Shown: piece after piece, positions 23,527-35,624 of the stretch
Numbering within the stretch: position 1 is the stretch's first letter
Layout: each line of letters begins with the position of its first letter
From: Xenoacremonium recifei
Taxonomy: Eukaryota; Ascomycota; Sordariomycetes; Hypocreales; Nectriaceae
Assembly (NCBI GenBank): GCA_012184525.1
Contig: WOFQ01000061.1
Span: forward strand, 124,001-188,000
Direction: 5' to 3'
DNA length: 64,000 bases
Translations under genes and position numbers: made by a program
The notes under the pieces: model-generated
Database searches by the model: none
What the model was told of the DNA's origin: nothing
The model's input: only the letters and a program-made list of their open reading frames with translations

Positions 23527-26379
23527 GGTGTTTGGGAACGCCTCCAATCCTATTATCGCATCAGTAGATGGTCCTCAACGATTATGTGCACTATTACTGA
23601 CCCTGCCTTGAGGAGGCCCGAGAGAACATCTCCTCTGGCGTGTGCCCCCACATGTTGGGCAGCAGGGCAAAGTCGTCAGCTGTCTAACAGAGGTGCTGTT
23701 TGATTGAGAAGAATTGCACCGTAAGAAGCCCTCAAAGGCGCAAACCAGCAACAGGTTCAGCAAAGGAACGGGGTTTAAGAGGCATGAATGGCAAAAACAA
23801 CATTATAAATCCGCTTCTGCAAGGCGGGGCCGCAAGCAGCGTGTGGATAGAGTAGATCGCCATTGGCAATGCCTTCCGCGGAGGCCCACGGGAGCCTTAT
23901 CTTGCATACTGGATTCAGCAAGGGTCCGAAGTTTTTGCTTTTGTGTGTTCAGCGGTGGGAACGATAAATCGGGCCCATATCTTGGCAGGCGCCTGAATCT
24001 CTTTCATGGTCATTCTGTGCGAGAGCATGGCGCGTACAGCACAGGCTATGCGGCTGGCGTGAAAGACTGCGTTGGTACGAATAACGCTAGGCGGTGGCCA
24101 AGATGGTTGATTTTTTTCCAGCGGCTCTGTCTCTCACTAATGCTAAGCACAAGTTCCACTTTAGAGTCCTTCGGAGTTTCCACTTTCAACACATGGAGGT
24201 GTGGTGTGTGCCAGTTGGTTCAACCCAGATGATAACGTTATGGTAGGGAGGTGGGACGTCGCTCGGATATCGGGCATAAGGGTTTTTTAAAATCCGACCA
24301 GTCATTACATGCTTTATTGTAACACATCTCTGTTGAGTTGACGTGCCTTTGTTGAGGTAATTTCGGCGAGGCCCCAGAAGAATTCCCAAGACAACAGTAG
24401 TGCGGGGCTCACTCTTGATGATTTCAAAACACGGCCAAATTCCAGTCTCCGTGCGGAGGAGACGTCGTCGACCGTGAACAATCAAGGAGCTCCATTTATG
24501 CCTCTCGATAACGTCGTGGACAACATGATCTTAAGGCTAAAAGTACAAGTCGGTGTAATATCTTTCCGCTTGGGCAAAAACAGACACATCATTCTGCTCA
24601 ACACCATCAGCCCTTGTCGTCTGTCAGATACTGAATTACTCAACACAAACCAGTCCCCTTTTGGCACCGATGTTACCTCCTATGCAAGTTTGATGCATGC
24701 GCAGATACGTACACATATATTGACACGTGCAAATGAGACCCCGATGGGCACACTGTGAGAGGCACTGACAAGAGGCACTGACAGGCGCCCCAAACTAGAA
24801 AGGGAATAAACCTACTATAGGGTAAGAGATAAGGAAAAGCTGCTATACACAGAGCAACTTGTATATGATGAAGTCCTCCTTTATATATATTGATTATACC
24901 TCCCTATTCAGTCATGGCGATATAATATATTGCCCATTTTTACAATTCTTTGGTTGTCAATTGCAGTGGTAAATGTTGGATACGTCTGCAGTGAGGACGT
25001 TTACCAGCAATTTGGCTTAGGTATGTTGTAGGGTCTTTCGTCCTCCTTATGACACGGGTTATCAGGCACCATTCTCGCTTTTACTAAATTTCGACATTGC
25101 ATGGGCAACACTTGAACATCCTTATTTTTCACTTTCAATCAACTTTCTAGATCAACTGGGACGAGATTACAACATTTGTCGATATCGAGGTTTTCGACGA
25201 GGTGAGTGACGCCGTTTATACACCAATACGAAAACATCTGGATCCAGCATTAGTCGATCCTCCTCGAGACTGTCGTCATCAAAATTTGGCTGGGCAAGAA
25301 AGGGCGACGCGTATCCAGGAGCCCATGCAATAACGTTGCCGCTGACAAATTGACCGGTCTAGCTTCGGCGAAGCGAGATAAGTTCAACCCACACAGTAAG
25401 CAAAGTGTAAAGGAAGCCCAAGAAAAGGTTGCGAAGAAAAGTACTCCGCATGAATAGTCCTTCCTTGGATTATTTATATCTGGGCGTAAATGCGGCGCAA
25501 GCGACACTTGATCCCTATTTCTTCCTCAGGAGCTCTGTATGATTGATCTGCGATCTTCCGGCACCTTCCGAGGAGACTTGATGAGTTATTATCGCACTAA
25601 ATTTATGAGCGGGCCGTGTCCGAAGCTTGTTTACCTTAGCGCGTCAGCCAATTGCAGTAGTGTCATGGCATTAAACACCACCGTGATATTCCCAGCATTC
25701 TTCAATCCCTTCATTAGGGGTGCTATGCATGTCCCGATTAGGTATCTGAGACCGCTGGAGCGAGCACTCTAGCCTGCAACTAAAGGACTAAAGACCAAAG
25801 GACCACTATTCGTGCGGATGCAACTGCTGCTCGTGGCGTTCGTGTTTCTGACGACCTACGTACCAGCCTCGGCAACGTCTTCCGGACTCCCCACTCTGCT
25901 GAGAATAGGGGCCGTGCTTCTAATCTCGTCGGAGATATCCCCGGATCATGGAGGGGAGCGGCCACCACGCTGCTGCTAAAACTCCGGTCTACACGAAGCA
26001 CCTTGTGCCATGTAGTGTACCTGCCATATGAGCCTCTCAGTTCCTGACCACCATCGTAATGCTAGGATTAGCTCGGCAGGACTTTCTTATCTTGTTTGTA
26101 GTTTCTTCTCGGGGAACAAACGTCGTACCGAGGGGGCCGAGCAGCGGCAACAACGAGTGGCCCCTGAAGCGAGAAGCCACTGCGAGAATCTGTACCAAAA
26201 GCTGCGGAATAGGAGGACAAGCTATGTACCTCGACCATTGACAACACTACTGCAGGCTGATGACAAACAAATTGCTCTAGTCATGGTTATTTCTTGACTT
26301 TGATGGCCCTGAAAGTTTAATATTTTTTTCATACATCAAATTAGACTTGGCTAACAAACAAAACTACAGCCCTCTTAAC
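23527..26379. other. Long gene-poor region (2.85 kb)
   Basis: Upstream region of the ABC transporter and downstream of the rhamnosidase. No open frame longer than about 170 codons, and none resembles a known protein; the one on the plus strand at 23714-24232 has a basic, low-information composition. A 13-bp direct repeat AGAGGCACTGACA occurs twice in tandem at 24758-24783. The stretch from 24800 to 25150 is AT-rich. Decayed transposon sequence is possible but not provable by eye. Confidence 0.4.
24758..24783. repeat. Tandem direct repeat AGAGGCACTGACA x2
   Basis: Two perfect adjacent copies of the 13-mer AGAGGCACTGACA. A related string, GAGAGGCACTGA, is found at about 36714 together with another GAGGCACT copy. 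Could be a terminal fragment of a small mobile element; no matching opposite end was found. Confidence 0.4.
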
Positions 26380-28527
26380 CTATGCATTGACTGTAATGTT
26401 CGAAATCCCACCCGATAAGCTAAATGTAACAGTGTTCGCGGTGAAGTTAGTATCAAAGTTCATACTCTGACCCTGGACTGTCACCGATGATGGTGCGGAA
26501 CCACCCGACGGGAATGGGAGGATAGCTGTGCCATTCGTTTGCTGAGGAACGTTGACAGTGGCTTGGTATCCTGAGCTCTCAATCGACCAACTCGCGGAGA
26601 ACTGTCCCAACGGTGTTGTGAAACCAGCCTGAGCAGATGAGACGTCGCCGAACTGAGGTTCGAAAACCCACGATGCTCCCGCGAGTCCGGTGGGCTGAAG
26701 GCCAACCAAAAACGAGGTTAGTGCATCAGCAGGTCCCGTGCTCCATCCGTGGGAGTGAGACGTGTAGGCGCCTCCCTTATTGTAGGAATCATCTCGGTAC
26801 CGGAACGATCCGTCATTGCGGTATCCCTCTAGGAACGTGCTCTGGGTGCCATGGAGGTTATTGAGCATCCAACCCCAACTGAGCCGGATTAAATCCAGAG
26901 CACGTTGGGGCTGTCTGGCCATGAAATGGCCTTTGATCTCAAAAGACTCTATGTATGGCACGATGTTGTCGGGCAGTTCCGGCGTAACGGCACCAATAGG
27001 GCCCCAATTACCCATGAGATAGCTGCTCGTCTGAGAAATGTACTCAGCATTGCTGCCACCATAGTAAAGAGCCATGCTGTTTCCATCTTCGGGGTAAACA
27101 CTAGCATCGTCGGCTTTGTTTTTGAAAGCTCTGCTCTTCGGTTAGAAAAGTTGGAATTGTTGATCTGGACGACACTTACCCCGTAGAAGAGTCCCAGTTA
27201 TTAACGTTGGTAGCATTCTTAACCGATTCAGCGAGGTTGTTCCACTGACTTGCCAAGTCGCTGTCGCCCTGCCATCCTGCCATAATAGCGCCAGTGACGA
27301 GGCAACGATATAACATCATGTTGGCATCGGTTGTGTAGCCGCGTGAGTTAGCATCCTTGCCCCAGTTATTTGGGCCGTTGGAGTACATCATGCCAGTTGA
27401 GTCAATCTTGTCCATGACAAATGCCAAGGCATTCTGGTATCCAGTCCAATAAGAGTTAAGGAAGTCCGTGTCACCGCTGAACAACAGATAATCATAGGTT
27501 CCAATCAGCGTCGCCATGTGGTATGTATCGGAGCTAAGGAAGTTGATAGGCGGGCCTACCATCGGAAGCTCCCCCGATGCATACTGCGCCTCTTGTTAGC
27601 AAACACTAATAGAGATGTACGAGTCTCCAACATAGGCTTTACCTGATGTGTATACTGCACAGTCAAGGATCCTAGCACGCTATCAAGATCGCCGGTGCTG
27701 ACCATAGTGCTGCGAGTAGCGATTCCAAGATCACCAGCCCAGATGGCACGGTCTCGCTTTGCACCATCAACCAATACGGATGGTAGGTCGGTTCCCAAGT
27801 TGGCATCGTTTTCCCATCCAGTGTTAAGAAGAGGGTATACCCGGCCGGCATTGGAGTCAACAGTGGTAGTTTGGCAGGTATATGCAGAAGCATACCAAAT
27901 CTTGTTGAGAAGTGCGTCGCTCGAGTGAAAGAATCCCTGGTAAGCCCGCAGGTTGGACCACGTGGGCTGGAAGGTAATTTGAAGGGAAATGTCGGTGATG
28001 TCCAGTGATAGATCGCTGCTTGTTTGGACAAACAAGGTGAGATATCTGAACCCGCCTCTTTGCTGGGCATCGGGGCTGGTATACGTGTACTGAGAGCTGG
28101 TATCGTTGATGGTTTGGAACATTGCACCATCGGGACCAGTGCTTCCATTAGACTCGTCTGACGTGGTTCCAGTGAAGTTGCTGGCTTCCGAATAGGCGAT
28201 GCCTAGCTCGCCCTCACCCTGAGCCTGGTATTGAACTGTGAGAATGCCACCAACCTCTTTTCCAAAGTCGAAAATAAGCATACTTCCATTTCCGCTGATG
28301 TTTGCAGCCCCAGGCCACGCATTCAGCAAATTATGGCTTTGGTCAAGTACGCTTATGGGAGAGACTGTCCGCGACGAAGGTGAGAAGTTGTTCTCATCCC
28401 AAACTCCTGGAAAAGCCGCGTCGGACGGGCCTGTGCAGGACGATGAATAGCAAATCGCACGCTTAGATATCAGGCTTGCTACCGTATTCGCAATAAGCAA
28501 GAAGTCTGAAACCCCCTTGAGAAACAT
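26380..28527 (-). CDS. Alpha-L-rhamnosidase-like glycoside hydrolase (GH78)
   Basis: Minus strand, exons 28527..27643, 27583..27180 and 27130..26380; 679 residues. A short hydrophobic N-terminus (FLLIANTVASLISKRA) is a plausible but weak signal peptide, and many N-glycosylation sequons fit secretion. A jelly-roll domain (about residues 60-220; IFDFGKEVGG, QYQAQGEGELGIAYSEASNF) precedes the (alpha/alpha)6 barrel, which contains the GH78 hallmark DGAKRDRAIWAGD with catalytic acid residues. The end of the barrel shows SHSHGWSTGP, a usual GH78 feature, followed by a C-terminal beta domain. It would release rhamnose from plant glycosides such as flavonoids or pectin side chains outside the cell. 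Confidence 0.87.
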
Positions 28528-30009
28528 TGTGAGGATCCTGGATATTCAAAAACGTATAACGGTGACTGGCCGGAAGCTCTTGAGGATATTAAATAATAAG
28601 GATGTTGACAATCAAGGCTTTCTCAATCCATCTTACGGCTTCGGCCCCCATTGTCACGAGCACAGCCACGACGCAGCGCTTAAGTCACGTGTGGAAATGG
28701 AGCGAGTCTGAAACAAGGATAAAACTTAGGTAATTAAATGGACCCTAGCATTTTACGAAGTTGGTTAGCTGTCGTAATTACTACAGTCTACTATTGTGCT
28801 ATTAGGTGTAATCCTTGTTAACGCCCAGATCACGCGGCTATCCTTTCTGCCATCACCTTAGCTCGTCTCGGTCTCATTTCTTTACTTCGGCCGAGAATAT
28901 GTCGAGAAGGTCATGGCCACTTGCCTGAAGTAGACAAGAGTATATCCACTGAATGACCTCGATGACTTTTTCGTCCGATGATCTCCCCACGAATTTTACA
29001 GGATTGCGGAGAAGACATTCTGCCTTCCCTGAACAGTTTGGGCTGAATCCTGGGGTATCCGGGGATTCCCCTGTAACCCCGCACTTGAGCAGTTTGTAAA
29101 TCGTAATATGCATAGTCTCGAAGTTATAAAGGGCAGCAACGGTTAGCTATTTCTCAAATATCAGCCGTTTGAATATGGTTAATGGTAGAAATGGTAGACT
29201 GTACTTCAACTTACCAAGTGGCCGCAGGTCATCATAACAACAGGTTTCGAAAGCTTGGCTAGTGTTGACATAGTGTTGAATCTCTTTTGCAAGTGTCCTA
29301 AACTGGAGACTTAATAACTTATCGATCGCCAAGAAGAATACAATCTAGGTTGAGTGGAAATTTCTCCGCTTGCTGTTCCAGTAGAAGACGGGTCGACGGT
29401 TGAATGACGCTGTGGGCCGACAGATAACGGATGTGAGTGTTTCATTTTCTGTTCCACTGCTATTTCATGCCAATCCAATCTTAGTATATTGATGGACCTC
29501 TCAAAGACGAATGTGATCTCGATCTCGCTGTTTGCTCCAAGCCTGTCATTGACGATCTTCTCATCTTCCTTCACCATATCTAGTATCTAGATATACCCAA
29601 GTTTCTTCATGAGAGGCAACGTGTACATACGTCTTTTTTTGACTATAATGACGGCCTACAATACTTCTAGATCGGGCGCGTTGATGGAGAGTGGATGCCT
29701 GCAAGGCACAAACGACGCGCTCTATTACAAGGACATCCAGGTCAACCACACTACCCTCTTTTGTAGAAAGAATATAAATAGTAGCTGCAGCTACAAGCTT
29801 TATTTTTTATGCAATAGCAATATAATTACTAGACTCAAGCAACTACCAGTATCGCTTAGCGAAACGTGGGAATGGCGCGCGGCTTGGTCTTTAAACGGGC
29901 GAGTCGGCCAACAGGACCAGAATTAGGCAGACAAGATGCGACCGTCCTTTGTCAGGGATCTTAAACATACTGAACAGATTATTATGTATTTGTGTGTCGC
30001 ATGTGCAGA
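28528..30009. other. Intergenic region with possible decayed minus-strand gene
   Basis: About 1.5 kb between the divergent ends of the rhamnosidase start and DapA-family stop. Several short minus-strand frames between 28874 and 29577 follow one another, for example one ending GHDLLDIFSAEVKK and one with ITFVFERSINILRLDWHEIAVEQ, but no splice model joins them without stops and no family is recognised. A TGGGGTA occurs at 29051. Confidence 0.35.
28874..29577 (-). pseudogene. Possible remnant of an unknown gene
   Basis: Open blocks at 29577-29311, 29332-29147 and 29113-28874 on the minus strand look protein-like, with GT..AG-like edges (GTAAGT near 29219), but joining the second to the third puts a stop in frame. 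No known domain is recognised. It may be a broken gene, or a real gene that was not modelled correctly here. Confidence 0.25.
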
Positions 30010-30897
30010 CTAGTATCCAGCAGCTTTAATTAAAGATGCCAGCTTTGCCCTGTTCTCCCCCTCTAGTAAAGCAAATGGCTTTCTTAAGCCCCCAGTCTTC
30101 CAACCCCTGATCTCCATCCCTGTCTTTACTGCTGATGCGTAGTTGTGACTCTCCAGAAAATTGCAAACAGGCCAGATCTTGGCCCAGAGTTCCCTGGCCT
30201 TCTTAATATCTCCACGTATAGCTAGGGTATCCCAGAGCTCGACTGATGCTTCAGGGAGGATGTTAGAAGCTCCCCAAATAGAGCCTTTTGCACCTGCAGC
30301 CAATCCGTAGAAAGTCAGGGTATCCCAGCCGTTGAATGCAGTGATGCGGCTATTGTGCTTCGGGTCGAACAAAAGCTCAGTGAGCCTAGGTGCGTTACCA
30401 GAGGTATCCTTGACGTATTCAACACCAACTTCTGAGAAAGACGCCATTTCCTCAGGAGTCAGGGTGAGGCCGCTGGCAGAAGGAATATTGTAGTAGACTA
30501 TGGGCAGTCCACCAGCAGTCGATATTTCCTTAAACAACTGTCTTAATTGGGTGATGTTGGGAGCGTCGTAAAAGGGAGGAACCACCATGAGTGCATCAGC
30601 ACCGACCTGCGCAGCGTGCTTAGCAAGTTCGACGCATTTAGAAGTAGAGAGGTCGCCTGTGCCAGCCACGACGGGAACGCGGCCTGCAGCAGACTTTATA
30701 ACGAGTTCTGTGAGTTGCTTGCGCTCTTCCGTTGACAGAGCAACAAACTCCCCCGTGCTGCCACCAGGAACGAGACCATGACATCCAGCATCGATAATGC
30801 GATTGATGTGCTCATCTAATGCGGTGGCGTCGATAGACCCACCATCCGCAAAGGGGGTGACCAGGGCCACAAGAATTCCAGAGAGATCTTTCGTCAT
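30010..30897 (-). CDS. DapA/dihydrodipicolinate-synthase-family lyase or deaminase
   Basis: Single exon, 295 residues from the ATG at 30897. A (beta/alpha)8 barrel enzyme with the family marks: VALVTPF near the start, GSTGEF (substrate-carboxylate loop), the tyrosine in VYYNIPS (about residues 135-136) and the Schiff-base lysine in EYVKDTSG (Lys163). Fungi do not make lysine by the diaminopimelate route, so this is a catabolic member: candidates are 4-hydroxy-2-oxoglutarate aldolase, 2-keto-3-deoxy acid aldolase or dehydratase, or pyrroline-4-hydroxy-2-carboxylate deaminase (the bacterial hydroxyproline enzyme HypD). The aconitase-X, amino-acid permease and proline-racemase-family genes further along favour a hydroxyproline-type role, as an inference. 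Confidence 0.85.
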   Translation of the reverse strand: MTKDLSGILVALVTPFADGGSIDATALDEHINRIIDAGCHGLVPGGSTGEFVALSTEERKQLTELVIKSAAGRVPVVAGTGDLSTSKCVELAKHAAQVGADALMVVPPFYDAPNITQLRQLFKEISTAGGLPIVYYNIPSASGLTLTPEEMASFSEVGVEYVKDTSGNAPRLTELLFDPKHNSRITAFNGWDTLTFYGLAAGAKGSIWGASNILPEASVELWDTLAIRGDIKKARELWAKIWPVCNFLESHNYASAVKTGMEIRGWKTGGLRKPFALLEGENRAKLASLIKAAGY

Positions 30898-31535
30898 TGT
30901 AAGATTGTGGTGTGAAAACAACGTAAAGTGTGACTCTGTATCTGGATACCGTGAACAATGCCTCGTTCGTCCTGTTGTGCGACCGCCGTTGCTAGACTCA
31001 AGTGTGATATAATACAAGCAGTACTTAGATGAGGTTTGACCGATGCCCTGGAGTTGGTGACCCGAAGCTATTCTGCAAAACACACGAAGATCCTCGGACT
31101 ATCAGGCCATCGATTCTAGACGGCTCTTATAAAGGCTGGGTTTGGATCCGGGAACAAATTCCCATCATGAATGGGGCTCCGGTTATCCTGGAAGATCGGG
31201 GACACCTGCCAGATTCAGAACATCGCCAGATAATTGTTTGGCGTAGCGGGATCGGGGAGTCTAGCGTTGGTACAACTACAAGCTCTCGATTGGGATTCGC
31301 CGCAAAGGTCGGTATGTTTAACAAGGAAAGTGAGAGATCAATAAGGGAAATGAGATAAGTGCAAAGCCATCTGGCAAGTAAGTGAGCACGATGGCCCTGA
31401 CTGGGTTCAGCTGTGGAACGAAAACAATTTGCCGATTCTCTGGCTGACCTTTACTATATGTCAAGTCAAAGACCCTTACGTATACCGACTAGAGGGGTCA
31501 TAGGCAATGATGAGCTGCCAGATCCGTCTTTTGAC
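30898..31535. other. Intergenic region upstream of the DapA-family gene
   Basis: About 640 bp with no supported gene. Holds the DapA-family promoter on the minus strand; no TACCCCA element was seen here. Confidence 0.35.
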
Positions 31536-31862
31536 ATGGCGCTGAAGATTACTTCCCGGCACTGGTCCGCCTTGTTGCGTCCCAGTGTCGCCTCCATGGC
31601 CCGCGCCAGCTACTCTGCGCCGATGAACCCTTGGCCAACCACACATGCGAAGATCCAGAACCCCTTGCCGACTCACAGCTTTATTGGGAATAAGTTCAGC
31701 GCCTCCGAGGCTACGAATTGGATTGATGTGTACGATCCAGCCACGAACAATCTCGTCATAAAGGTCCCCGAGCTTTGTGAGCTACAGTATACAACGACAA
31801 AAATGGAGCGTTGTGAATCAGTTACGAGCTATGTTGTAGGTCCTGGCATGTAGTCTTGTATT
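31536..31862 (+). pseudogene. N-terminal relic of methylmalonate-semialdehyde dehydrogenase (ALDH6)
   Basis: From the ATG at 31536 the frame reads a mitochondrial-type presequence rich in R/S/A (MALKITSRHWSALLRPSVAS), then the mature N-terminus of the ALDH6 family: THSFIGNKF, TNWIDVYDPATNNLVIKVPE. After VPE a GTGAGC donor-like site follows and the similarity stops; the frame ends about 80 nt further on and the next gene's stop lies at 31867. The Rossmann and catalytic domains (about 450 residues) are missing. This is best read as a truncated relic or the first exon of a gene broken by rearrangement. ALDH6 acts in valine and pyrimidine breakdown in mitochondria. Confidence 0.65.
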
Positions 31863-31866
31863 CCCG

Positions 31867-34268
31867 CTACGCAATAACAGTATTTAATTTGATCATGTCC
31901 GGCCACCCAAACTTGAAGTCATTGAAGTCTTCCCGCCGCTTCCAGACGGCCTTGACTATTGTGCTTGGCTTGCCGTGCTCGATGAATATGCCGCAGTCGT
32001 CAACTGATTCAAGGCATTTGAGTCCAAGCTCTTGCAGTTCCGACGTGGCTGCCTCGCAGACCGCAATGAAGGCAGACCACCCCATGCTCACGGCAAAGTC
32101 CAAATCAAGGCCTGCTGTTTCTAGGCACGGCTGCAAAAGTTCCAAGGTGTTCTTGACTTGAGTCTGGACGATGACGCAACTCAAGTTATGAACCCGTCGG
32201 TAGAAGAAGATGATCAGAGCCTGATGCATGGCAAGGATCATGTTCTCTACAAGCGGCTGATCATACATGGCGCTGCCACGAGAAATCTTTGACGAGGCGA
32301 TCCTTGGTCCACTTGGTAGCTTCCAAGAGCAGATTTGCTGCTCTAGAGTATTAACGTGCTTGTTCAGAGCGACGGAAACGGCTGGATCGCGAACGGCGAG
32401 AGCTTCTAACTCAGGCTTTCCGTTGGCCAAGCTGATAGTTTGAGAAAGGAGAGTCATGAGGGTCTCCGGAACTCCAAAAATTTCTGGGTAAAGGGTGGCG
32501 TCCCACATGCCGGAGATATCGAGATGAATGTCGTTATAGCCAATGGAGTCTGGCTTCCGGCGAGTCAAGTCCAAATCGCCAAGGTTCTGTGGTCTGATAC
32601 TGAAGTTGCGGGGTGCAGTAGTCTCAATAAGCTGGGGAGACGGTCCTGTCTCTTGGCCGTGTCCAGAGCTCAAAGGTTCGGGTAGAATATTTGTGCTCTC
32701 TACAAGGAGACGCAAATGTGTGTACATGTGATGAAGTATCCGATGCTGAAGTGTTTTCCTCGCAGGTATGCCGTGGCCCCGAATGAGGCGTTCGGCAACC
32801 AAAAGCCGCTTCTTGATTGCTTCCGGCCCTTGAAAGTAGAACTACACATTCCATCATGTCAGTAGCCCACCCCCTCGTACTAAGCGTTCCTGTTGGGCAC
32901 CATGTTTGCACTCACGGATATTATGCCAACTCCGAGGATGGCCATCAGCAACTCGACATATTTGATATTCCCATCAACTTCATTCCGAAGAGCCAAGTCC
33001 AGCTGCTTTTGCGCGTCGCGCTGGTGATCTGTGCCTATTTTAAGCCAGAAGGCAGTTGCCGACTCGTCCTGTGAAGGAGATTGGCTCAGGTGGAACGCGC
33101 CTTTGGCCAAGAGCGTGGAGAGAACACTGCGGCGTGCATGCGATGTTTCGTTCCACATGGATAGCTCAGCCACTGTCTCCAGGGTGCAAGGTAGTAGAAG
33201 CATCTTCCATGGCGACATGCCCCGGTTGATTGGTGATACAGACTTGCCGAGCACCTCGGTTTTAAGGTACCGCAGCAGATCGGCGGCATGCGGTGGCAAC
33301 ACCGACACAACGCCGATGCAGCTGCTATTCGGAAGAGTCATTGGTTTTCCAAGCGCAGATGGTTCTTGTCTGCGGTCGTTACCGCTGGTTAGGCCCACTT
33401 CAGATCGGACGTCAGTGATGACTCCGTCGGTTTGCTGAACCGGGGTTTGTATTGGCTTAGTTGGTGACGTGCCAGCCCCATTGACTGCTTCCATAGGACC
33501 TAGGTCCGGCGTGCGAATCTCCATGTTGAATAGGTCCGCAGGGATGGCTTGGGAGATATCAGCCCAGGGCATCCCCAAATCCGTGCCCACATTCACGCTA
33601 TTGTCCGCGCCCACAGGATCGACAAGCGGAGAGCTTGTAGCCTGATACGAGGTAGTGAAAGAAAGTAGAAAGGGGGAGTTTGAAGAAGTGAAAGGCAAAA
33701 GACTATCGCTCTGAGGGGAGAGTGGAAGCTCTTGGATGTCCTCGTCATCGTTCTCGTTGTCCTTATCACCCTCAAGGTTCCTTTCGTCGGCCTGCTTTGG
33801 CTGCTCATAAGATGCATCCTGGTCCAGGTTTTGGATCTGGTGTTGATGTTGGGAAATCCTAAACACCCCGAAAGGACCAATCTCACGCAGATGATCACCA
33901 CTTACAGACTCGTTTTCCAACTCTAACAGGATATCAACTACAGATTGTTCTCCCAGACTCTGAACCATGCCCCGGGTCATAGATTGGCGCTGAGAATCGC
34001 TGAAAAGAGGGTAGCGGAATGATTTGCTTTCGCTGACCTTTTCCTCAAGGCCATGGTTGTTTAATGACGGCGGAAGCCACAACAGGCGAGGAGCATAGCC
34101 TTGACACGGCAGCTTGAGTCGTTTACACGGCGAACAGATAGGAGTCTTCTCGTCGCACTTGACATGGCGGATCCTACATGTGCCGCAGCCTGTGAAAGTC
34201 CTCGACCTGCACTGGCCACGGACTGGCTTCGATGTCTTCTGCTGCCCGGTGGTCGAGGTCCTCGCCAT
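31867..34268 (-). CDS. C6 zinc-cluster transcription factor (first of two)
   Basis: Minus strand, exons 34268..32916 and 32841..31867; 775 residues. The N-terminal Zn2Cys6 cluster has cysteines at 28, 31, 38, 45, 48 and 55 (CX2CX6CX6CX2CX6C), preceded by a basic segment. An acidic, low-complexity stretch (about residues 165-190) follows. The C-terminal half is a fungal-specific regulatory domain of the ARCA-like type, with ALIIFFYRRVHN near its end. It shares spacing and several segments with the second zinc-cluster gene at 37451 (for example REIGPFGVF/RIGPFSVF and YGIPETWLHLLSQT/FGVPETLMTLLSQT). It probably controls the nearby imino-acid catabolic genes. Confidence 0.88.
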
Positions 34269-35624
34269 GGCTTGCCAAAGCGTAGAGCGCAGCTCTTTCG
34301 GTTAAGACCGTAACGTCCCAAACCGAGGAATGTGCGCAGTGCCCAAACCTATGGATTGATCATGCGTCCGGATTCGATTGTCTCATTGAGTCGAGCTCGA
34401 CATGTTTCGAAAGCAATGGCAAGTAGTGATATGCTGTCGCCCAGAAAGATGGAAGATGGAAGAAGAAGGTTTCTCCGATGAGCGAAGCGTGAGATTGGCT
34501 ATATCAATGGAGCGATAAGGCCCCACCATCCTAGTGCGGTCATATTTGGGAGAAACAAGCGTCTGGCGCCGGCCGGGACTTGGATTGTGTGGAGTGAGAA
34601 CGAATAGTGGTCATGTAGAACGAAAGAGAAAAAATTCCACGATAGATAGTAACTGCCTCTATAGTATTAAAAGTATACCTATTTTCACACCTAATCACTG
34701 TCGAGGTTCAGATATGAGTCCACAGATGAGACAACCACGTCATGTCTGTTCATTTCTTCTTCCAAGAGACGAGTATTCACGACTGTTGCAGCTCATTCAC
34801 AGCTGCGAACGGCATCGCGATGGTTGTCGACCTTCACTATTTAAGGCGAGCCAACTAGGCCACGCGTTGTCACCTCATCGACTCCCGGGCATTATTATAT
34901 AAAATTCACATTTTCAATGGGAAAGATATGGCGCCGTAGACTCGAGCGGCCAGTATACTCCATTTAAAGGTATTGAACCAAACGTTCTTTGCTATGGCCA
35001 GGGGTGAATACTGTCGGTGCCAGCAACACCCACAAGGCGATCATGTTATATGGATGACCTTTTCGCAACCACATCCAGCTTCTCACATAGCATGAGTCAT
35101 CTGGGTTGTCAGTACATGCTGTTCAGCCAGGGCGGAATCTGGGCTACGTATCCCGCCCCTGCACCATGGCTCGATGGGCTATATTTTGTGACAAGATAAC
35201 GAACGGGGAGATGGCAACTTACAAGAGTGGATCTCTCGCTCGGCGCTGACCAACACGCCGAGGTGGAGAGAAGAGAAACAGGAAGGCCATCCCGACCTGA
35301 GCTACGAAGTACATCGCCTACGATCCCCATTTGCTCCGCAAGCGTCTGCAGTCTGGTACTAAAAGGAGGAGAAGTCCCTTTACCATTAGGTTACGGCCGG
35401 GGCCTTGCCTAGTATTGGTAAGCAGGCTTTCCCGACGGCGGATTGAGGAATCATTACGTAGACCATTCACATGATATATAATGTAGGCGGGAGAAACTGA
35501 ACAAGCGAATTGTGGCTGACTTCTCTTAAAAGCAGTCAACCCCTGACTGTAATTGGGGCTGCCATACTCCTTACCACAGAGCATAACAAACGTCAAAGGC
35601 AAGCAGATTGCCACCATCCGTACC
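34269..35624. other. Intergenic region between regulator and cupin gene
   Basis: About 1.35 kb, the divergent upstream region of the zinc-cluster gene (minus) and the cupin gene (plus). Short open frames are unrecognised. No TACCCCA/TGGGGTA element; an ATTGGGGC is at about 35549. Confidence 0.35.

Noticed and set aside
23714..24232. 172-codon plus-strand frame upstream of the ABC transporter
   Set aside because: Basic and repetitive composition with no domain, no upstream signals and no splice partner.
30010..30897. DapA-family gene as a lysine-biosynthesis dihydrodipicolinate synthase
   Set aside because: Fungi make lysine by the aminoadipate route, so a catabolic lyase or deaminase is the better reading.
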